A stretch of 64,000 nucleotides of DNA from positions 310,001 to 374,000 of the forward strand of contig JASBTM010000017.1 of NCBI GenBank assembly GCA_030148425.1, written 5' to 3'. Under the pieces are notes generated by a model. That model was not told the DNA's origin. It worked only from the letters and a program-made list of their open reading frames with translations, and searched no databases. Positions 11,715 to 22,478 of this stretch are shown here, piece after piece. Made by a program: the position numbers and the translations under genes. The DNA comes from Hyphomicrobium sp. (GTDB lineage: Bacteria > Pseudomonadota > Alphaproteobacteria > Rhizobiales > Hyphomicrobiaceae). Each line of letters begins with the position of its first letter. The stretch's first letter is position 1.

Positions 11715-12740
11715 CTACTGTTCGGCCGAGGCGAGCGACGTCGTCGCGGCACCGCGGAGAGAGGACGTACGCGTCGCGTTCGTTCCGGCAGGGCGCATGA
11801 CGACGCGGCCGGGCGTGCGAACATCGACGATCATGGGCGGTCCTGTCAGAGCGGGCGCGGCAGCGCGTGTGTTCGCGATCTCTTCGAGTCCTTCGATCTC
11901 GCGGTCGGCGGCGAGGTCGAGCGCCGTTCCGTTCTTCAGAACGATCCGCCAGCGGCGCTCGGCGATGCGCTCGCCGTAGGCATACTGGCGTTCGATCCGC
12001 GGATATTGGCGAAGGGCGGACAGCATCAGAATGGCTTCAGTATCGGCGCCTTCGCCGACGACACGCGGCAGGTTCCAATTGCTCGCGGCGGCCTTCGGTC
12101 CGAGCGTGCGGCCGGACGCATCGACGAGGTAATTCGTGTCGCCGCGCGTCCAGATAAACGCCGGCGTGCGCTCATGAATGACTATGTCGAGAGTTCCTGG
12201 ATAGTTGCGTGTGAGCTGGACGGTATCGACCCACGGAATGCGCCCGATCCGCTTCATCGCAGCATCGGAATCGAACGCGGCAAACGTTTTCACGTTCGGC
12301 AAATCGAGCGCGTCGAAAATATCGGAATCGGATGTATAGCGCTGGCCCGAGACGTTGACTTGATCGATGCCGAAGCCAGCGGCCGCGATCAGGTCGTCGG
12401 TCTTGGCGGAGAGCTCGATGGCCTTGAGCTTCGCGAGCGGAATGGCATAGGCCGCCACGCCCGTCAGAGCACCCAGGGCGGCGACTGCGAGGGTGGGCAG
12501 CACCCACCGCTTGCCCCGCTTCAGACGCCGCGTACGGCGCTCTCCACGCGGAATTCTCAATGCCGTGGATGAACGCTTCGAAACGGTCGCCGTAGCGGCG
12601 CGGCCGTGCGTTGCCGGTTCGGCCGCCGGCGTCACCCATCGAGCAGCATCCGGCTCCAGCGTTGGCGCATCGTGTGCTGCCCGCCACCAGAACCGTTGCT
12701 TGCTCTCTACCTGTTGCAACTCGCGTCCTCGACCATCCAT
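11715..12740 (-). CDS. ftsQ: Cell division protein FtsQ
   Basis: Bitopic membrane protein linking early and late divisome proteins. A long, basic cytoplasmic N-terminus (about 80 residues) precedes a single membrane helix (WVLPTLAVAALGALTGVAAYA), then a POTRA domain (FGIDQVNVSGQRYTSDSDI) and the FtsQ beta domain (IPWVDTVQLTRNYPGTLDIVIHE is split between the two). The first 34 bases overlap the end of ddl, a strong sign of coupling. The C-terminal about 40 residues are low in recognisable structure. Confidence 0.93.
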   Translation of the reverse strand: MDGRGRELQQVESKQRFWWRAAHDAPTLEPDAARWVTPAAEPATHGRAATATVSKRSSTALRIPRGERRTRRLKRGKRWVLPTLAVAALGALTGVAAYAIPLAKLKAIELSAKTDDLIAAAGFGIDQVNVSGQRYTSDSDIFDALDLPNVKTFAAFDSDAAMKRIGRIPWVDTVQLTRNYPGTLDIVIHERTPAFIWTRGDTNYLVDASGRTLGPKAAASNWNLPRVVGEGADTEAILMLSALRQYPRIERQYAYGERIAERRWRIVLKNGTALDLAADREIEGLEEIANTRAAAPALTGPPMIVDVRTPGRVVMRPAGTNATRTSSLRGAATTSLASAEQ

Positions 12741-13660
12741 TGGACGAGGTCACCGAACGACCAGCCGGCATACCCCGCCAGCTCAGGCACGAGGGAAGTT
12801 CCCGTCATGCCCGGCTGAGTGTTGACTTCGAGGCAGATCAGTTCGCCGGTCCCACCCGCCGTATCGTCGTAGCGAAAGTCAGCCCGCGATACGCCGCGAC
12901 AGCCCAATGCCTGATGCGCCTTTAACGTTAAGGAACGGACTGACTGGTAAACATCTGGTAAAAGTTGTGCCGGAAGCTCGTGCTTCGAGCCGCCGGGTGC
13001 GTATTTGGCCTCATAATCGTAGAATGCGATGCCGCGAAGCGGCAGGATTTCAATGACATCCGTCACAAAGTTGCCAAGGACAGCGCAGGTCAGCTCGCGC
13101 CCGGCGACATAGCGCTCGACCATTACGATCTCATCCTCGGGACCGCCTTCTGCGATCGAATTGGGGGGCCGCTCTGCTCCCGGAGGGACGATAACGACTC
13201 CGACGCTCGACCCCTCCGTGACGGGCTTCACGACGTAGGGCGGGGGCATCACATGGGCCGCCTGGGCCTCGGCGCGGGTCACGAGCTTCGCTTCGGCGAC
13301 TGGAATGCCCGCGAGCTTCATGATGTCCTTGGCGCGCTCCTTGTGCATCGCCAACGCCGACGCCAGTACCCCTGAATGCGTGTAAGGGATGCCGAGCAGC
13401 TCAAACAGACCCTGAACGCATCCGTCCTCACCGAACTTGCCGTGCAGCGCGTTGAAGCAGATCTCAGGCTCCAGTTCTTGCAGGCGGTTGCCGATGTCGC
13501 GGTCGACATCGATCTCGGTGACGGTGTAGCCCTGTTGTAGAAGCGCTTCGCCAACGGCCGCGCCGGAATTCAGGCTCACCTCGCGCTCGGCGGATAAACC
13601 GCCCTTCAGAACGGCGACGTGAGTGCGCGTGCGCTTCGGAACCGGGCCGAGTGTGTTCAT
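12707..13660 (-). CDS. ddl: D-alanine--D-alanine ligase
   Basis: ATP-grasp ligase forming the D-Ala-D-Ala dipeptide for peptidoglycan. Seen: N-terminal GGLSAEREVSLNSG, the substrate loop GKFGEDGCVQGLFELLG, and C-terminal catalytic ATP-grasp elements (SRADFRYDD, EVNTQPGMTGTSLVPE). Length of 317 aa is typical of the DdlB type found in dcw clusters. Lies between murB (42-base gap) and ftsQ (34-base overlap). Confidence 0.96.
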   Translation of the reverse strand: MNTLGPVPKRTRTHVAVLKGGLSAEREVSLNSGAAVGEALLQQGYTVTEIDVDRDIGNRLQELEPEICFNALHGKFGEDGCVQGLFELLGIPYTHSGVLASALAMHKERAKDIMKLAGIPVAEAKLVTRAEAQAAHVMPPPYVVKPVTEGSSVGVVIVPPGAERPPNSIAEGGPEDEIVMVERYVAGRELTCAVLGNFVTDVIEILPLRGIAFYDYEAKYAPGGSKHELPAQLLPDVYQSVRSLTLKAHQALGCRGVSRADFRYDDTAGGTGELICLEVNTQPGMTGTSLVPELAGYAGWSFGDLVQWMVEDASCNR

Positions 13661-13702
13661 GTCTGGCTCGCTTGCAGATTGCTCATGATGTGGCGTGATG
13701 AT

Positions 13703-14671
13703 TCAATTTTGATCGGCGCGCTCGGCAGCGAGCGCTTCGCCGACGGGGCGGCCGGGTTTCGGCTGACCCAGACGAATGATTTCCCAATCGAGCGTGATGC
13801 CTGATGTTTCGCGGACGCGGGCGCGCACCGTTTCGCCGAGCATTTCGACGTCTTCGCCGGTCGCCTGGTTGTCGTTGATGAGAAAATTACAGTGCATCTC
13901 GGAGACTTTCGCGCCGCCAACGCGCAAGCCGCGGCATCCGGCTTCGTCGACGAGCTTCCAGGCGCTGTGTCCGGGCGGGTTCTTGAACGTCGAGCCGCCA
14001 GTGCGATCCTTGATTGGCTGGTTTTTCTCGCGATACTCCGCGACGGCGTCCATTTCCTTCAGGATTTCGGCGGGATCGCCGGGCTCGCCCGCATACGTGG
14101 CTTCCGTGAAGATCCAATCCTTCGGGATGGCGGAATGACGATACGTGAAGCCCATGTTCGAGAGAGAGAGAACGTGTACGGTGCCGCTCGGGTCGACGGC
14201 GCGGGCGCCGACAAGGCAATCTTTCGTCTCCCGGCCGTGAGCGCCCGCATTCATGCGAAGAGCGCCACCGATGGAACCCGGAATGCCGCGATAAAACGCC
14301 AGTCCGCGAATTCCGGCGTCGGCGGCAGCGCGCGCGACTTTCACATCGGGAACGGCCGTTCCAACGCGCAGCCGATGTCCGTCCTCGACCTTGATTTCGG
14401 AAAAGCCGCGACCCAAGCGAATGACGATGCCCGGTACCCCACCGTCGCGGACGAGCAGATTTGAACCAAGGCCGATGACCTGGACCGGCAGGTCGGGCGG
14501 CGCTTGCTTCAGGAAATATGCGAGATCGGCTTCGTCGGCCGGCATGAACAGCACTTGCGCCGGGCCGCCGACACGAAACCACGTGACATCTGCGAGAGAC
14601 GCATTGGCGCTGAGCTTGCCGCGCAGCTCCGGCATTCCAGCTTTCAGCTCTCCGGTGATGTCCGCGAACAT
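13703..14671 (-). CDS. murB: UDP-N-acetylmuramate dehydrogenase MurB
   Basis: FAD-dependent reductase making UDP-N-acetylmuramic acid. FAD-binding features include [22 protein letters not shown] and [18 protein letters not shown]; the catalytic serine is in GGSTFKNP. Length of 322 aa from MFADITGEL. The start at 14671 is chosen because its ATG overlaps the murC stop by one base (TGATG); the frame is open to 14761, but that part lies inside murC. Confidence 0.96.
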   Translation of the reverse strand: MFADITGELKAGMPELRGKLSANASLADVTWFRVGGPAQVLFMPADEADLAYFLKQAPPDLPVQVIGLGSNLLVRDGGVPGIVIRLGRGFSEIKVEDGHRLRVGTAVPDVKVARAAADAGIRGLAFYRGIPGSIGGALRMNAGAHGRETKDCLVGARAVDPSGTVHVLSLSNMGFTYRHSAIPKDWIFTEATYAGEPGDPAEILKEMDAVAEYREKNQPIKDRTGGSTFKNPPGHSAWKLVDEAGCRGLRVGGAKVSEMHCNFLINDNQATGEDVEMLGETVRARVRETSGITLDWEIIRLGQPKPGRPVGEALAAERADQN

Positions 14672-16107
14672 CACCGCGCGCTCCCCGTGCGCTTCGGCTC
14701 TTCGGCGAGCCAAGCGGGTAGCGCGTTGGCCCATTCGGTCGAATTTCCGGCGCCGAGGCAAATGACCAGATCGCCGGGCCCCGCGAGGCGCTTGATTGCA
14801 GGCGCGATGAAACTCGGATCGTCGAGCGCTTCGGCCGGGCGTTTGCCGACGGCTTCGATACGCTCGGCGAGCGCGCGACTGTCGACGCCGGGTATCGGGC
14901 TCTCGCCCGCCGTATAGAGCGGGGCGACGAGCACGTTGTCGGCGTCTTTGAAGCAGCGGGCGAAATCATCCATGAGGTCGCGCACGCGGGTATAGCGATG
15001 CGGTTCGACCACCGCGATCACGCGGCCTTTCGTGCCGCCTCGCGCCGCAGCCAGCACCGCCGCGATCTCAGCGGGATGATGACCGTAGTCGTCGTAGATC
15101 GTGATGCCGTTCCATTCGCCGGTGAATTGGAACCGACGTTTGACGCCAGAGAAGCCCGCCATCGCTGCCTTGATCTTGGCGTCCGGCAAGCCCGCTTGCG
15201 TTGCGACGGCAATGGCGGCGAGAGCGTTGAGCGCGTTATGCGCGCCCGGTACGGGAACAGCCCAGTCCTTCAGCACGCGCGCGCCGCCTTTCACGCACGC
15301 GGCAAGGCTCGCGTCGAAATGCGTGGTGTTGCCGTCGATGCGAACGGATGTCAGCCGAAGATCGGCGTCCTCGCTCTCACCGTATGTCAGTAGACGGCGG
15401 CCATCGGCACGAAGATTGAGGCGCTGCACCATATCGCGGACCACGGGATGATCGATGCACGCCACGGCAAGCCCGAAGAACGGAATGTTGCGCAGGAAGG
15501 CTTCGTACTCGCGGTGCATGGCCTCGACCGAGCCGAAGTAATCGAGGTGCTCGGGGTCGATGTTCGTCACGATGCCGATCTCGGTCGGCAGCCGCGTGAA
15601 CGTGCCGTCGCTTTCATCGGCCTCGACAATCATCCATTTGCCTTGGCCAAGGCGCGCGTTCGAACCCCAGGCGTTGATGATGCCACCCGTAATGACTGTC
15701 GGCTCTTCGCCCGCTTCCGTGAAGATGTGCGAGAGTAGCGACGTCGTCGTCGTTTTGCCGTGGGTGCCGGTGACGGAGATCGTCGAATAGAGACGCATCA
15801 GCTCGGCCAAGATTTCAGCGCGGCGGATGATCGTCAGACCCTTCTGGCGGGCAGCGACTAATTCCGGGTTCAGCGCTTTCACGGCCGTCGAAATCACGAC
15901 ATAGCGCGCGCCGATGAGGTTCACCGGATCGTGCCCGACGAAAACGCGAATGCCCTTCGAGCGCAGACGCTTGACGTTGGCGCTCTCTTTCTGGTCGGAG
16001 CCCTGAACCGTGTAACCTTTGGCAACCAGAATTTCGGCGATGGCGCTCATGCCGATGCCGCCGATACCGATGATGTGGAATGGCCCTATGTCGCGCGGCA
16101 TTTGCAT
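14671..16107 (-). CDS. murC: UDP-N-acetylmuramate--L-alanine ligase MurC
   Basis: Adds L-alanine to UDP-MurNAc. N-terminal [12 protein letters not shown] is the nucleotide-sugar-binding motif, [10 protein letters not shown] the ATP-binding P-loop, and [10 protein letters not shown] and EPHRYTR are typical of MurC. I start at [11 protein letters not shown] (16107), the usual alphaproteobacterial N-terminus, giving 478 aa. The frame is open to a TTG at 16170 that overlaps the murG stop; this alternative start would add 21 residues and cannot be excluded. One-base overlap with murB. Confidence 0.95.
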   Translation of the reverse strand: MQMPRDIGPFHIIGIGGIGMSAIAEILVAKGYTVQGSDQKESANVKRLRSKGIRVFVGHDPVNLIGARYVVISTAVKALNPELVAARQKGLTIIRRAEILAELMRLYSTISVTGTHGKTTTTSLLSHIFTEAGEEPTVITGGIINAWGSNARLGQGKWMIVEADESDGTFTRLPTEIGIVTNIDPEHLDYFGSVEAMHREYEAFLRNIPFFGLAVACIDHPVVRDMVQRLNLRADGRRLLTYGESEDADLRLTSVRIDGNTTHFDASLAACVKGGARVLKDWAVPVPGAHNALNALAAIAVATQAGLPDAKIKAAMAGFSGVKRRFQFTGEWNGITIYDDYGHHPAEIAAVLAAARGGTKGRVIAVVEPHRYTRVRDLMDDFARCFKDADNVLVAPLYTAGESPIPGVDSRALAERIEAVGKRPAEALDDPSFIAPAIKRLAGPGDLVICLGAGNSTEWANALPAWLAEEPKRTGSAR

Positions 16108-16166
16108 GGACGGAAAGTTCCTCGGTGTCTCTAACTCGCGCGAAGGCTCAATGAAATGCAGGTCCC

Positions 16167-17294
16167 TCAATGGTCACGCCCCGGTCCAGATTTACGCCCT
16201 TCTGCTAAAGCCAGCGTAAAATCGGCTAAATTCCGGACGGCGTCCGGGCGTCCCGCGGTTTTAGCGGCCTTGGCCGCCGCCGCAAGGGCATCGGTCGCTG
16301 GAAGTAGCCTTTCAAGTTCATCGGCGAGGCGCTCCGGTGACAGATTTTTCTGCTCTATGCACCACGCGCCCCCGGATTCGGCCAGTCTTCGGGCGTTATT
16401 GAGCTGATCGTTATCCAGCGCGTGCGGCAAGGGCACGAGGATCGAGGGCCTGCCCATAACCGTCAGCTCGGCGACTGTCGAAGCGCCTGCCCGGCCGATT
16501 ACGAGATGCGCGGCGGCCATCCGGGCGGGAAGGTCGGCGAAAAATGGCGCGATATCGGCGCTGATATTGGCCTCGGAATAAGCGTCCTGCACCCGCGCAA
16601 TATCTTCCTCGCGCGCCTGTTGGACCACGCGCAGCCGCGTGCGGATCGGATCGGGAAGTGCAAAGAGCGCGAGCGGCACCGTATCGGAGAAGAAACGCGC
16701 GCCCTGGCTGCCGCCGAAAATCAGCAAGCGGATGACGCCATCGCCCGCGGGGGCTTCATAGGGACGGGTGGCCGCGTCCACGACGGCCTGACGGACGGGA
16801 TTTCCCGTCAAAACGACCTTTTCCGCGAGAGCGCCTTCGAGAAATTTCGTGCGCTCGAACGAAGTCGCGATTGCCGTCACACGCTTGGCGAGCAGCTTAT
16901 TGGCGCGTCCGAGCACGGCATTCTGCTCGTGGATGGCGGTCGGGATGCCGCGAAGCCTTGCGGCGACGAGCGGCGGATAGGTCGGATAGCCGCCAAAGCC
17001 GATGATGGCGGCGGGCTTCACGCGCCCGAGGATCGAGAAGGCAGCGCGCGTCCCTCGCGCAAGCGCCAGCGTCGTCTTGGCGACGTCGGTCGGAGAGCGC
17101 GAAGCGAGCGTGGCGGAGGGAACCTGGTAGATGGCTCGCGCAGGAAAACCGCTGCCGTAGCGATCGCCGCGCATGTCGGTCATCAGATCGACGACAACGC
17201 CGCGCCGCTTCAATTCTTCGGCCAGAGCAAAAGCGGGAAACAGATGTCCCCCCGTTCCGCCTGCCGCAAGCATGATCGACCGCGCGATCGCCAT
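16167..17294 (-). CDS. murG: UDP-GlcNAc transferase MurG (lipid II synthesis)
   Basis: GT28-family enzyme at the inner face of the cytoplasmic membrane that adds GlcNAc to lipid I, forming lipid II. Seen: AAGGTGGHLFPA near the N-terminus, the membrane-docking region, HEQNAVLGRANK, FGGSQGA and the C-terminal UDP-GlcNAc site (GRAGASTVAELTVMGRPSILVPLPHALDNDQ). The last named block is the classical MurG signature, here in pieces. Length of 375 aa is normal. Ten bases after ftsW. Confidence 0.96.
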   Translation of the reverse strand: MAIARSIMLAAGGTGGHLFPAFALAEELKRRGVVVDLMTDMRGDRYGSGFPARAIYQVPSATLASRSPTDVAKTTLALARGTRAAFSILGRVKPAAIIGFGGYPTYPPLVAARLRGIPTAIHEQNAVLGRANKLLAKRVTAIATSFERTKFLEGALAEKVVLTGNPVRQAVVDAATRPYEAPAGDGVIRLLIFGGSQGARFFSDTVPLALFALPDPIRTRLRVVQQAREEDIARVQDAYSEANISADIAPFFADLPARMAAAHLVIGRAGASTVAELTVMGRPSILVPLPHALDNDQLNNARRLAESGGAWCIEQKNLSPERLADELERLLPATDALAAAAKAAKTAGRPDAVRNLADFTLALAEGRKSGPGRDH

Positions 17295-17304
17295 TACCGA
17301 GTGC

Positions 17305-18486
17305 TCATGTTGATGGAGTTTGTTTGCCGAGTTGTACTTCGTCGATCGCCGGAATCCATCGCGGCTTTTTGAGGCGCTGTGGATCCGGCCGCCAGCGCGT
17401 CAGCGCCAGCAGCATTCCGGCGGTCACCGAAAGCGCGAGCATCGAAGAGCCGCCAGCGGAAATAAAGGGAAGCGTCATGCCTTTCGGCGGGAGAAGGCCG
17501 ATGTTGACGCCCATGTTGATCAGCGACTGCAGGCCGAATACCAGGGCGAGACCTTGAATCGCGAGCCTGTCGGCGGCGTTCGGCTCAACCGCGGCGCGGC
17601 GTAGCGAGCGGGCGACGATAAATGCGAACACGGCCAGCAAGGCGATGCAGGCAACGGCGCCATATTCCTCTCCGATCACGGCGAAGATGTAATCGGTGTG
17701 CGCGTCGGGGAGAACCGACTTGATGACGCCTTCGCCGGGGCCGCGTCCGAAGAGGCCGCCTTCAGTGAAAGATTGAATGGCGCGGCCGGCCTGAGAGCTT
17801 TCGATGGGAGCCGAGCCGAAAAACTTGTCGAAGCGCGACTGCACGTGGGGGAAATACATATACGCCAACCCCATGCCCCCGCTGCCGAGCAAGACAAGAA
17901 TTGCAGCGCCGACGACCGGCATTCCGGCGAGCAGATAAATGAGGCCCGCCGTCGTGCTGATCAGCACCGTCTGGCCGACATCCGGTTGCATGACAAGAAT
18001 TGCTGCGAAGGCCGCCCAGACGAGCAACGCAAAGGGCAGCGCGGGTACGTCGCTTCGGGACGCCGCCTCGCCAAACAGCCACGCGACGATGACGATGAAC
18101 GCGGGCTTCGCGAATTCAGACGGCTGGATCGAGTAGCTGCCAAACATCAGCCAGCGTTGCGCACCGTTGATGGCGGTGCCGGAGAAAATCACCGCTATCA
18201 TGCCCGCTATGGAAAGAAGGAATAGGCCGGCGGCGAGCCGTCTGACACCGGCGGGCGAGAAAAACGAAATGACGACCATCAGGATCGTGCCGAGCGCCGC
18301 GAAGAACACGTGCCGCTCGACGAAATAGTAGGTTGGAAGACCTTTCTTCAACGCGACCGCGGGCGAGGCCGCGACGGAGAGCACGACGCCAATGGCGATG
18401 AGCGATAGAAGCGCCGCCAGCAGACCGCGATCAATCGTGAACGACCATTCGGCAAGCAGGCTACGGTCGGAGCGCGAAAGCTTCAT
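17305..18486 (-). CDS. ftsW: Septal peptidoglycan polymerase FtsW (SEDS family)
   Basis: Polytopic membrane glycosyltransferase (about ten helices) that polymerises lipid II at the septum together with FtsI. SEDS features: GAQRWLMFGSYSIQPSEFAK, QPDVGQTVLI, the extracellular-loop region ending in GRGPGEGVIKSVLPDAHTD, and GMTLPFISAGGSS near the C-terminus. Length of 393 aa. The start MKLSRSDRS at 18486 overlaps the murD stop as ATGA; the open frame to 18585 lies within murD and is not used. Confidence 0.96.
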   Translation of the reverse strand: MKLSRSDRSLLAEWSFTIDRGLLAALLSLIAIGVVLSVAASPAVALKKGLPTYYFVERHVFFAALGTILMVVISFFSPAGVRRLAAGLFLLSIAGMIAVIFSGTAINGAQRWLMFGSYSIQPSEFAKPAFIVIVAWLFGEAASRSDVPALPFALLVWAAFAAILVMQPDVGQTVLISTTAGLIYLLAGMPVVGAAILVLLGSGGMGLAYMYFPHVQSRFDKFFGSAPIESSQAGRAIQSFTEGGLFGRGPGEGVIKSVLPDAHTDYIFAVIGEEYGAVACIALLAVFAFIVARSLRRAAVEPNAADRLAIQGLALVFGLQSLINMGVNIGLLPPKGMTLPFISAGGSSMLALSVTAGMLLALTRWRPDPQRLKKPRWIPAIDEVQLGKQTPST

Positions 18487-19898
18487 GGGGCCGCCCGCAT
18501 CTCGATGCCGGGAAGCGATGCGACGAGGCCGCGGAAGGTATCGCCGCGCACCTCGAAATTGCGAAACTGATCGTAACTGGCGCAAGCTGGCGACAAGAGC
18601 ACGACAGGCTCCTCTCCGTTACTCGCCTGCGCCGCTTCGGAAGCGGCCCAGACCGCTTCGTCGAGTGTGCCGCTGCGTTCGAATGGCACCTTGCCGTCGA
18701 GAGTTGCAGCGAATTCGTCGGCCGCGTCGCCGATCAGGAAGGCCTTCGAGACGCCGCCAAAGTACGGTTCGAGGCTGGTGACGCCGCCGGATTTCGATTT
18801 GCCGCCGAGGATCCAATAGACGTCGCGCGGGAACGACAGGAGCGCCTTCTCCGTCGAGTCGGCGTTCGTCGCCTTGCTGTCGTTGATGAAGAGAACCTTG
18901 CCCAGGCGGCCGATTTCTTCCATGCGATGCGGCAGGCCCGGAAACGATGACAGCGCGCCCTGCCAGTCGATGTCCGTTGAGTGACCGAGAACGGTGAGGC
19001 ATTCGCGGACAGCCGCGACCGCAGCAAGCGCGTTCTGGCCATTGTGTCCGCCGCGCAGCGTCGAGATGCCCGCCAGCGAACCGAGCTTCACCGCCAATCC
19101 TTCGCGATTGCTGCACACGACAGTGCCGTCAAGCAGACTGTAGCCGGGGGCGATGGACTTTTCGGCGCTGAAGGCGACGACCGGGCCGATATTGATGCGT
19201 CTGCGAAGCATGGCGAGGCCGAAATCGTCGTCGATACCGACGGCTGCGATGTCGGCGCCCATGACGATGCGCTCTTTGATTTCGGCGTAGTGCTCGATCG
19301 TGCTGTGACGGTCGAGATGGTCCGGCGTGACATTCAACATCACGCCGACGGTCGGCCCAAGCGTCGGCGTCAGGTCGATCTGGAACGACGACATCTCGAC
19401 GACGTGAAATCGTCCCGGCTGCGGCGATTCGAGCGTCAAAATCGGGCGGCCGATGTTGCCGCCCATCTGCACGTCCTGCCCAGCGTGCCGAAGGATGTGG
19501 GAAACGAGCGCCGTCGTCGTCGATTTGCCGTTCGTGCCGGTGATGGCGATAAAGGGCGAACCGGGTGCGTGGAGCGCCCGCTCGCGCGCGAAGATTTCGA
19601 TATCGCCGATGACCGCGACACCATTCTCTTCGGCGCGTTTTACCGTCCAGTGCGGTTCGGGGTGAGTCAGCGGAACGCCTGGCGCCAGAACGAGGGCGGA
19701 AAACCCGGACCAGTCAGCGACACTCAAATCGACGAGCGGAATATCCTTGGCGATGGCTGCGTCGCGGGACGCGATACCGTCGTCCCAGGCGGAAACGAGA
19801 GCGCCTCCGTCGCGCAGAGATTCTGCGGCGGCGATGCCGGAGGCACCGAGCCCAAATACTGCAACAGATTTGCCTGCAAAGGACGTCGCGCGAATCAT
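18483..19898 (-). CDS. murD: UDP-N-acetylmuramoyl-L-alanine--D-glutamate ligase MurD
   Basis: Adds D-glutamate to UDP-MurNAc-L-Ala. Seen: N-terminal dinucleotide-like fold (VAVFGLGASGIAAAESL), P-loop GTNGKSTTTALV, GGNIGRPIL, EMSSFQID, and FINDSKATNADSTEKAL in the C-terminal domain. Start ATG at 19898 (MIRATSFAGK), 471 aa; the longer frame begins with TTG at 19907. Couples to ftsW through ATGA. Confidence 0.96.
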   Translation of the reverse strand: MIRATSFAGKSVAVFGLGASGIAAAESLRDGGALVSAWDDGIASRDAAIAKDIPLVDLSVADWSGFSALVLAPGVPLTHPEPHWTVKRAEENGVAVIGDIEIFARERALHAPGSPFIAITGTNGKSTTTALVSHILRHAGQDVQMGGNIGRPILTLESPQPGRFHVVEMSSFQIDLTPTLGPTVGVMLNVTPDHLDRHSTIEHYAEIKERIVMGADIAAVGIDDDFGLAMLRRRINIGPVVAFSAEKSIAPGYSLLDGTVVCSNREGLAVKLGSLAGISTLRGGHNGQNALAAVAAVRECLTVLGHSTDIDWQGALSSFPGLPHRMEEIGRLGKVLFINDSKATNADSTEKALLSFPRDVYWILGGKSKSGGVTSLEPYFGGVSKAFLIGDAADEFAATLDGKVPFERSGTLDEAVWAASEAAQASNGEEPVVLLSPACASYDQFRNFEVRGDTFRGLVASLPGIEMRAAP

Positions 19899-19935
19899 TG
19901 ATCTCAATCTACAGCAAGTCGCGTTCTTTGGCGTC

Positions 19936-21018
19936 CTAGCGCAACTTGAGCGTCGAAAGACCGATCAGCGCCAGGATGACCGAAATGATCCAGAAGCGGA
20001 TCACGACCGTCGATTCCTTCCAGCCCTTTTGCTCATAGTGGTGGTGGAGCGGCGCCATCTTGAAGACGCGCTTTCCGGTCCACTTGAACGACAGAACCTG
20101 AATGATGACCGATAGCGTTTCGAGCACGAAGAGGCCGCCGACAACCGCCAGCACGAACTCGTGCTTGATCGCAACCGCAATGGCTCCGAGCGTGCCGCCG
20201 AGAGCCAGCGAGCCGGTGTCGCCCATGAAAATCATCGCGGGCGGGGCGTTGAACCAAAGGAACCCGAGCCCCGCGCCGATCAGCGCTCCGCAAATCACGG
20301 ATAGCTCGCCGGTGCCCGGTACATGGTGGATCTGCAGATAGCCCGCAAACTTGGCGTTGCCCGAGAGATAAGCGATGACGCCGAACGTCGCCGCAGCGAT
20401 CATCACGGGAACGATCGCAAGGCCGTCAAGGCCGTCCGTCAAGTTGACGGCGTTGCCCGCACCCGCAATCACGAGGACGGCCATCACGACGAAGAACGGC
20501 CCGAGGTCGATGACGAAATCCTTGAAGAAGGGGAACGTCAGATCGGTATCTAGGCCCTTCGGGCTGAGCTTCATCAATGCAAGGCCCGCGAGCGCCGCAA
20601 CCACCAGCTCGAGCAGAAAGCGGATCCGGCCGGAAAATCCGGCAGTCGTTCGCTTCGTCACCTTCAGGTAATCATCGTAGAAGCCAATGGCGCCGTAGGA
20701 CAGCGCGACGCCAAGAACGACCCAGATGTACCCGTTGTCGAGCTGCGCCCAGAGAAGCGTCGAGACTGTGACGCCCGCGAGGATCATCAGGCCGCCCATC
20801 GTTGGCGTGCCGCGCTTCAGCAGATGGGTTGCAGGACCGTCCTCGCGGATCGGCTGGCCTTTGCCCTGCTTGACGCGCAGCAAATCGATGATGGCGGGTC
20901 CGAACATCATTACGAAGAGGAGCGCTGTGAAAATCGCGCCACCCGTTCTGAACGTGATGTAGCGGAAGACGTTCAGCGCGCTGATCTGGTCGCTGAAATT
21001 AACGAGCTCGTAGAGCAT
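19936..21018 (-). CDS. mraY: Phospho-N-acetylmuramoyl-pentapeptide transferase MraY
   Basis: Integral membrane enzyme transferring phospho-MurNAc-pentapeptide to undecaprenyl phosphate, making lipid I. Ten hydrophobic segments; conserved GTPTMGG, the acidic motif [38 protein letters not shown] and the C-terminal [10 protein letters not shown]. Length of 360 aa is typical. Lies 32 bases after murF. Confidence 0.97.
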   Translation of the reverse strand: MLYELVNFSDQISALNVFRYITFRTGGAIFTALLFVMMFGPAIIDLLRVKQGKGQPIREDGPATHLLKRGTPTMGGLMILAGVTVSTLLWAQLDNGYIWVVLGVALSYGAIGFYDDYLKVTKRTTAGFSGRIRFLLELVVAALAGLALMKLSPKGLDTDLTFPFFKDFVIDLGPFFVVMAVLVIAGAGNAVNLTDGLDGLAIVPVMIAAATFGVIAYLSGNAKFAGYLQIHHVPGTGELSVICGALIGAGLGFLWFNAPPAMIFMGDTGSLALGGTLGAIAVAIKHEFVLAVVGGLFVLETLSVIIQVLSFKWTGKRVFKMAPLHHHYEQKGWKESTVVIRFWIISVILALIGLSTLKLR

Positions 21019-21050
21019 GCCGCGCTGACTTTCCCCTCTTTGACTGCCGA

Positions 21051-22478
21051 TTAGGCAGCAGCCCCGTCTTTGCCAAACTGCGTCTTCAAGGCTTCCACGA
21101 CCGCGCCGAGACGCGTGCCGTTCGAGGCCTTCACCATCACCACGTCCCCTGCCCTCAGGTGATCGGCAAGCACCGGCCCAATCGAAGACGACGCCGGAGA
21201 GTAGCCGCCTTTTTTGGCCGCCGGTAGGGCATCATAAAGGCCCTTCATGTGCGGCCCGCAGGCAAAGACCAGATCGACCTCGGCGGCGTCAACGGCGCCT
21301 TTTAGTCCCGCGTGCAGCGCGGGGGCGTCGCCGCCAAGCTCCAGCATGTCGCCGAGGACGGCGATGCGCCTTCCATATTTCTGCCGAGGGACGGCTCCGA
21401 GCGTCTCCAGGGCGGCCCGCATCGAGGCGGGATTGGCGTTGTAGCTCTCATCGATAAGCAGCGCCTGGCCGCTTCCGATGGAGAGCACGCTACGCGCGCC
21501 GCGACCGTTGGGGGGTGCAAGATCAGCGAGCGCCGCGAGAGCCGCCGGGACATCGACGCCGATGGCATCGAGCGCGGCAGCAGCCGCCAGCGCATTTTCG
21601 GCAATGTGGCGTCCGGGGATCGCGAGATGAACGGGGAAACTTTCTCCTCCGAACGCAAGTGTCATATCGCTGCCATCATCGGACGCCCGGAAGGCGGAGG
21701 CATGGACATCGGCATTCGGATCCAAGCCGAACGTTACGGGCTTTGCACCGAGCGCGCGGGCTCTGTCGCTCAGACGGGCCGCGAACGGATTGTCATTTTT
21801 GATGATCGCGGCACCACCCGGCGGCAAGCCTTCGAAAATCTCAGCCTTGGCGTCGGCGATGGCCTCGACCGAGGAAAAATGCTCAAGGTGCACGGCTTCG
21901 ACCGTCGTGATGATGGCGGCATGGGGCTGGACCATCTTCGTCAGCGGACGGATCTCGCCGGCATGGTTCATGCCGATCTCGAAGACACCGAAGCTTGTAT
22001 CGGCCGACATACGCGCAAGGGTCAGCGGCACGCCCCAGTGGTTGTTATAGGACTTCTCGGAGGCATGCGTGGCGCCCAACCGCGAGAGGCAGGCGCGAAG
22101 CATCTCCTTGGTTCCCGTTTTGCCTGCGCTTCCCGTCACGCCGATGACACGCGCTTTCGGGCTCAGACGCGCGCGCGCGGCAACGCCGAGCGCCACGAGC
22201 CCGTCAAGTGGATCGGAAACACGGAAGAGTACACGGTCACCCGGCTGGCGCGCATAGCCCTCACTCACCAGCGCGGCCGCAGCACCGCCCTTGAACGCGG
22301 CGGACACGAAATCATGGCCGTCGCGCTGGTCCTTCAGCGCTACGAACAGATCTCCGGCCTGCAAGGTGCGCGTGTCGATCGAGATGCCCGAGACCGATAC
22401 GTTCCCGCCACCGTCCGGGGCAACGCCCAGCGCGGCGATCAACTCGTCGGAAGTCCAGAGTGGTTTCATCACATCCAT
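21051..22478 (-). CDS. murF: UDP-MurNAc-tripeptide--D-Ala-D-Ala ligase MurF
   Basis: Adds the D-Ala-D-Ala dipeptide supplied by Ddl to the UDP-MurNAc-tripeptide. P-loop-type motif [54 protein letters not shown] and VLGDMLELG are all MurF signatures. 475 aa from the ATG at 22478, whose A is the last base of the murE TGA stop (TGATG). A TTG one codon upstream also opens the frame. Confidence 0.96.
   Translation of the reverse strand: MDVMKPLWTSDELIAALGVAPDGGGNVSVSGISIDTRTLQAGDLFVALKDQRDGHDFVSAAFKGGAAAALVSEGYARQPGDRVLFRVSDPLDGLVALGVAARARLSPKARVIGVTGSAGKTGTKEMLRACLSRLGATHASEKSYNNHWGVPLTLARMSADTSFGVFEIGMNHAGEIRPLTKMVQPHAAIITTVEAVHLEHFSSVEAIADAKAEIFEGLPPGGAAIIKNDNPFAARLSDRARALGAKPVTFGLDPNADVHASAFRASDDGSDMTLAFGGESFPVHLAIPGRHIAENALAAAAALDAIGVDVPAALAALADLAPPNGRGARSVLSIGSGQALLIDESYNANPASMRAALETLGAVPRQKYGRRIAVLGDMLELGGDAPALHAGLKGAVDAAEVDLVFACGPHMKGLYDALPAAKKGGYSPASSSIGPVLADHLRAGDVVMVKASNGTRLGAVVEALKTQFGKDGAAA

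Noticed and set aside
16107-16170. Earlier start of murC at TTG overlapping the murG stop
   Set aside because: The overlap is attractive, but TTG is a weak start and MurC proteins of this group begin near MQMPRDIG; kept only as an alternative.
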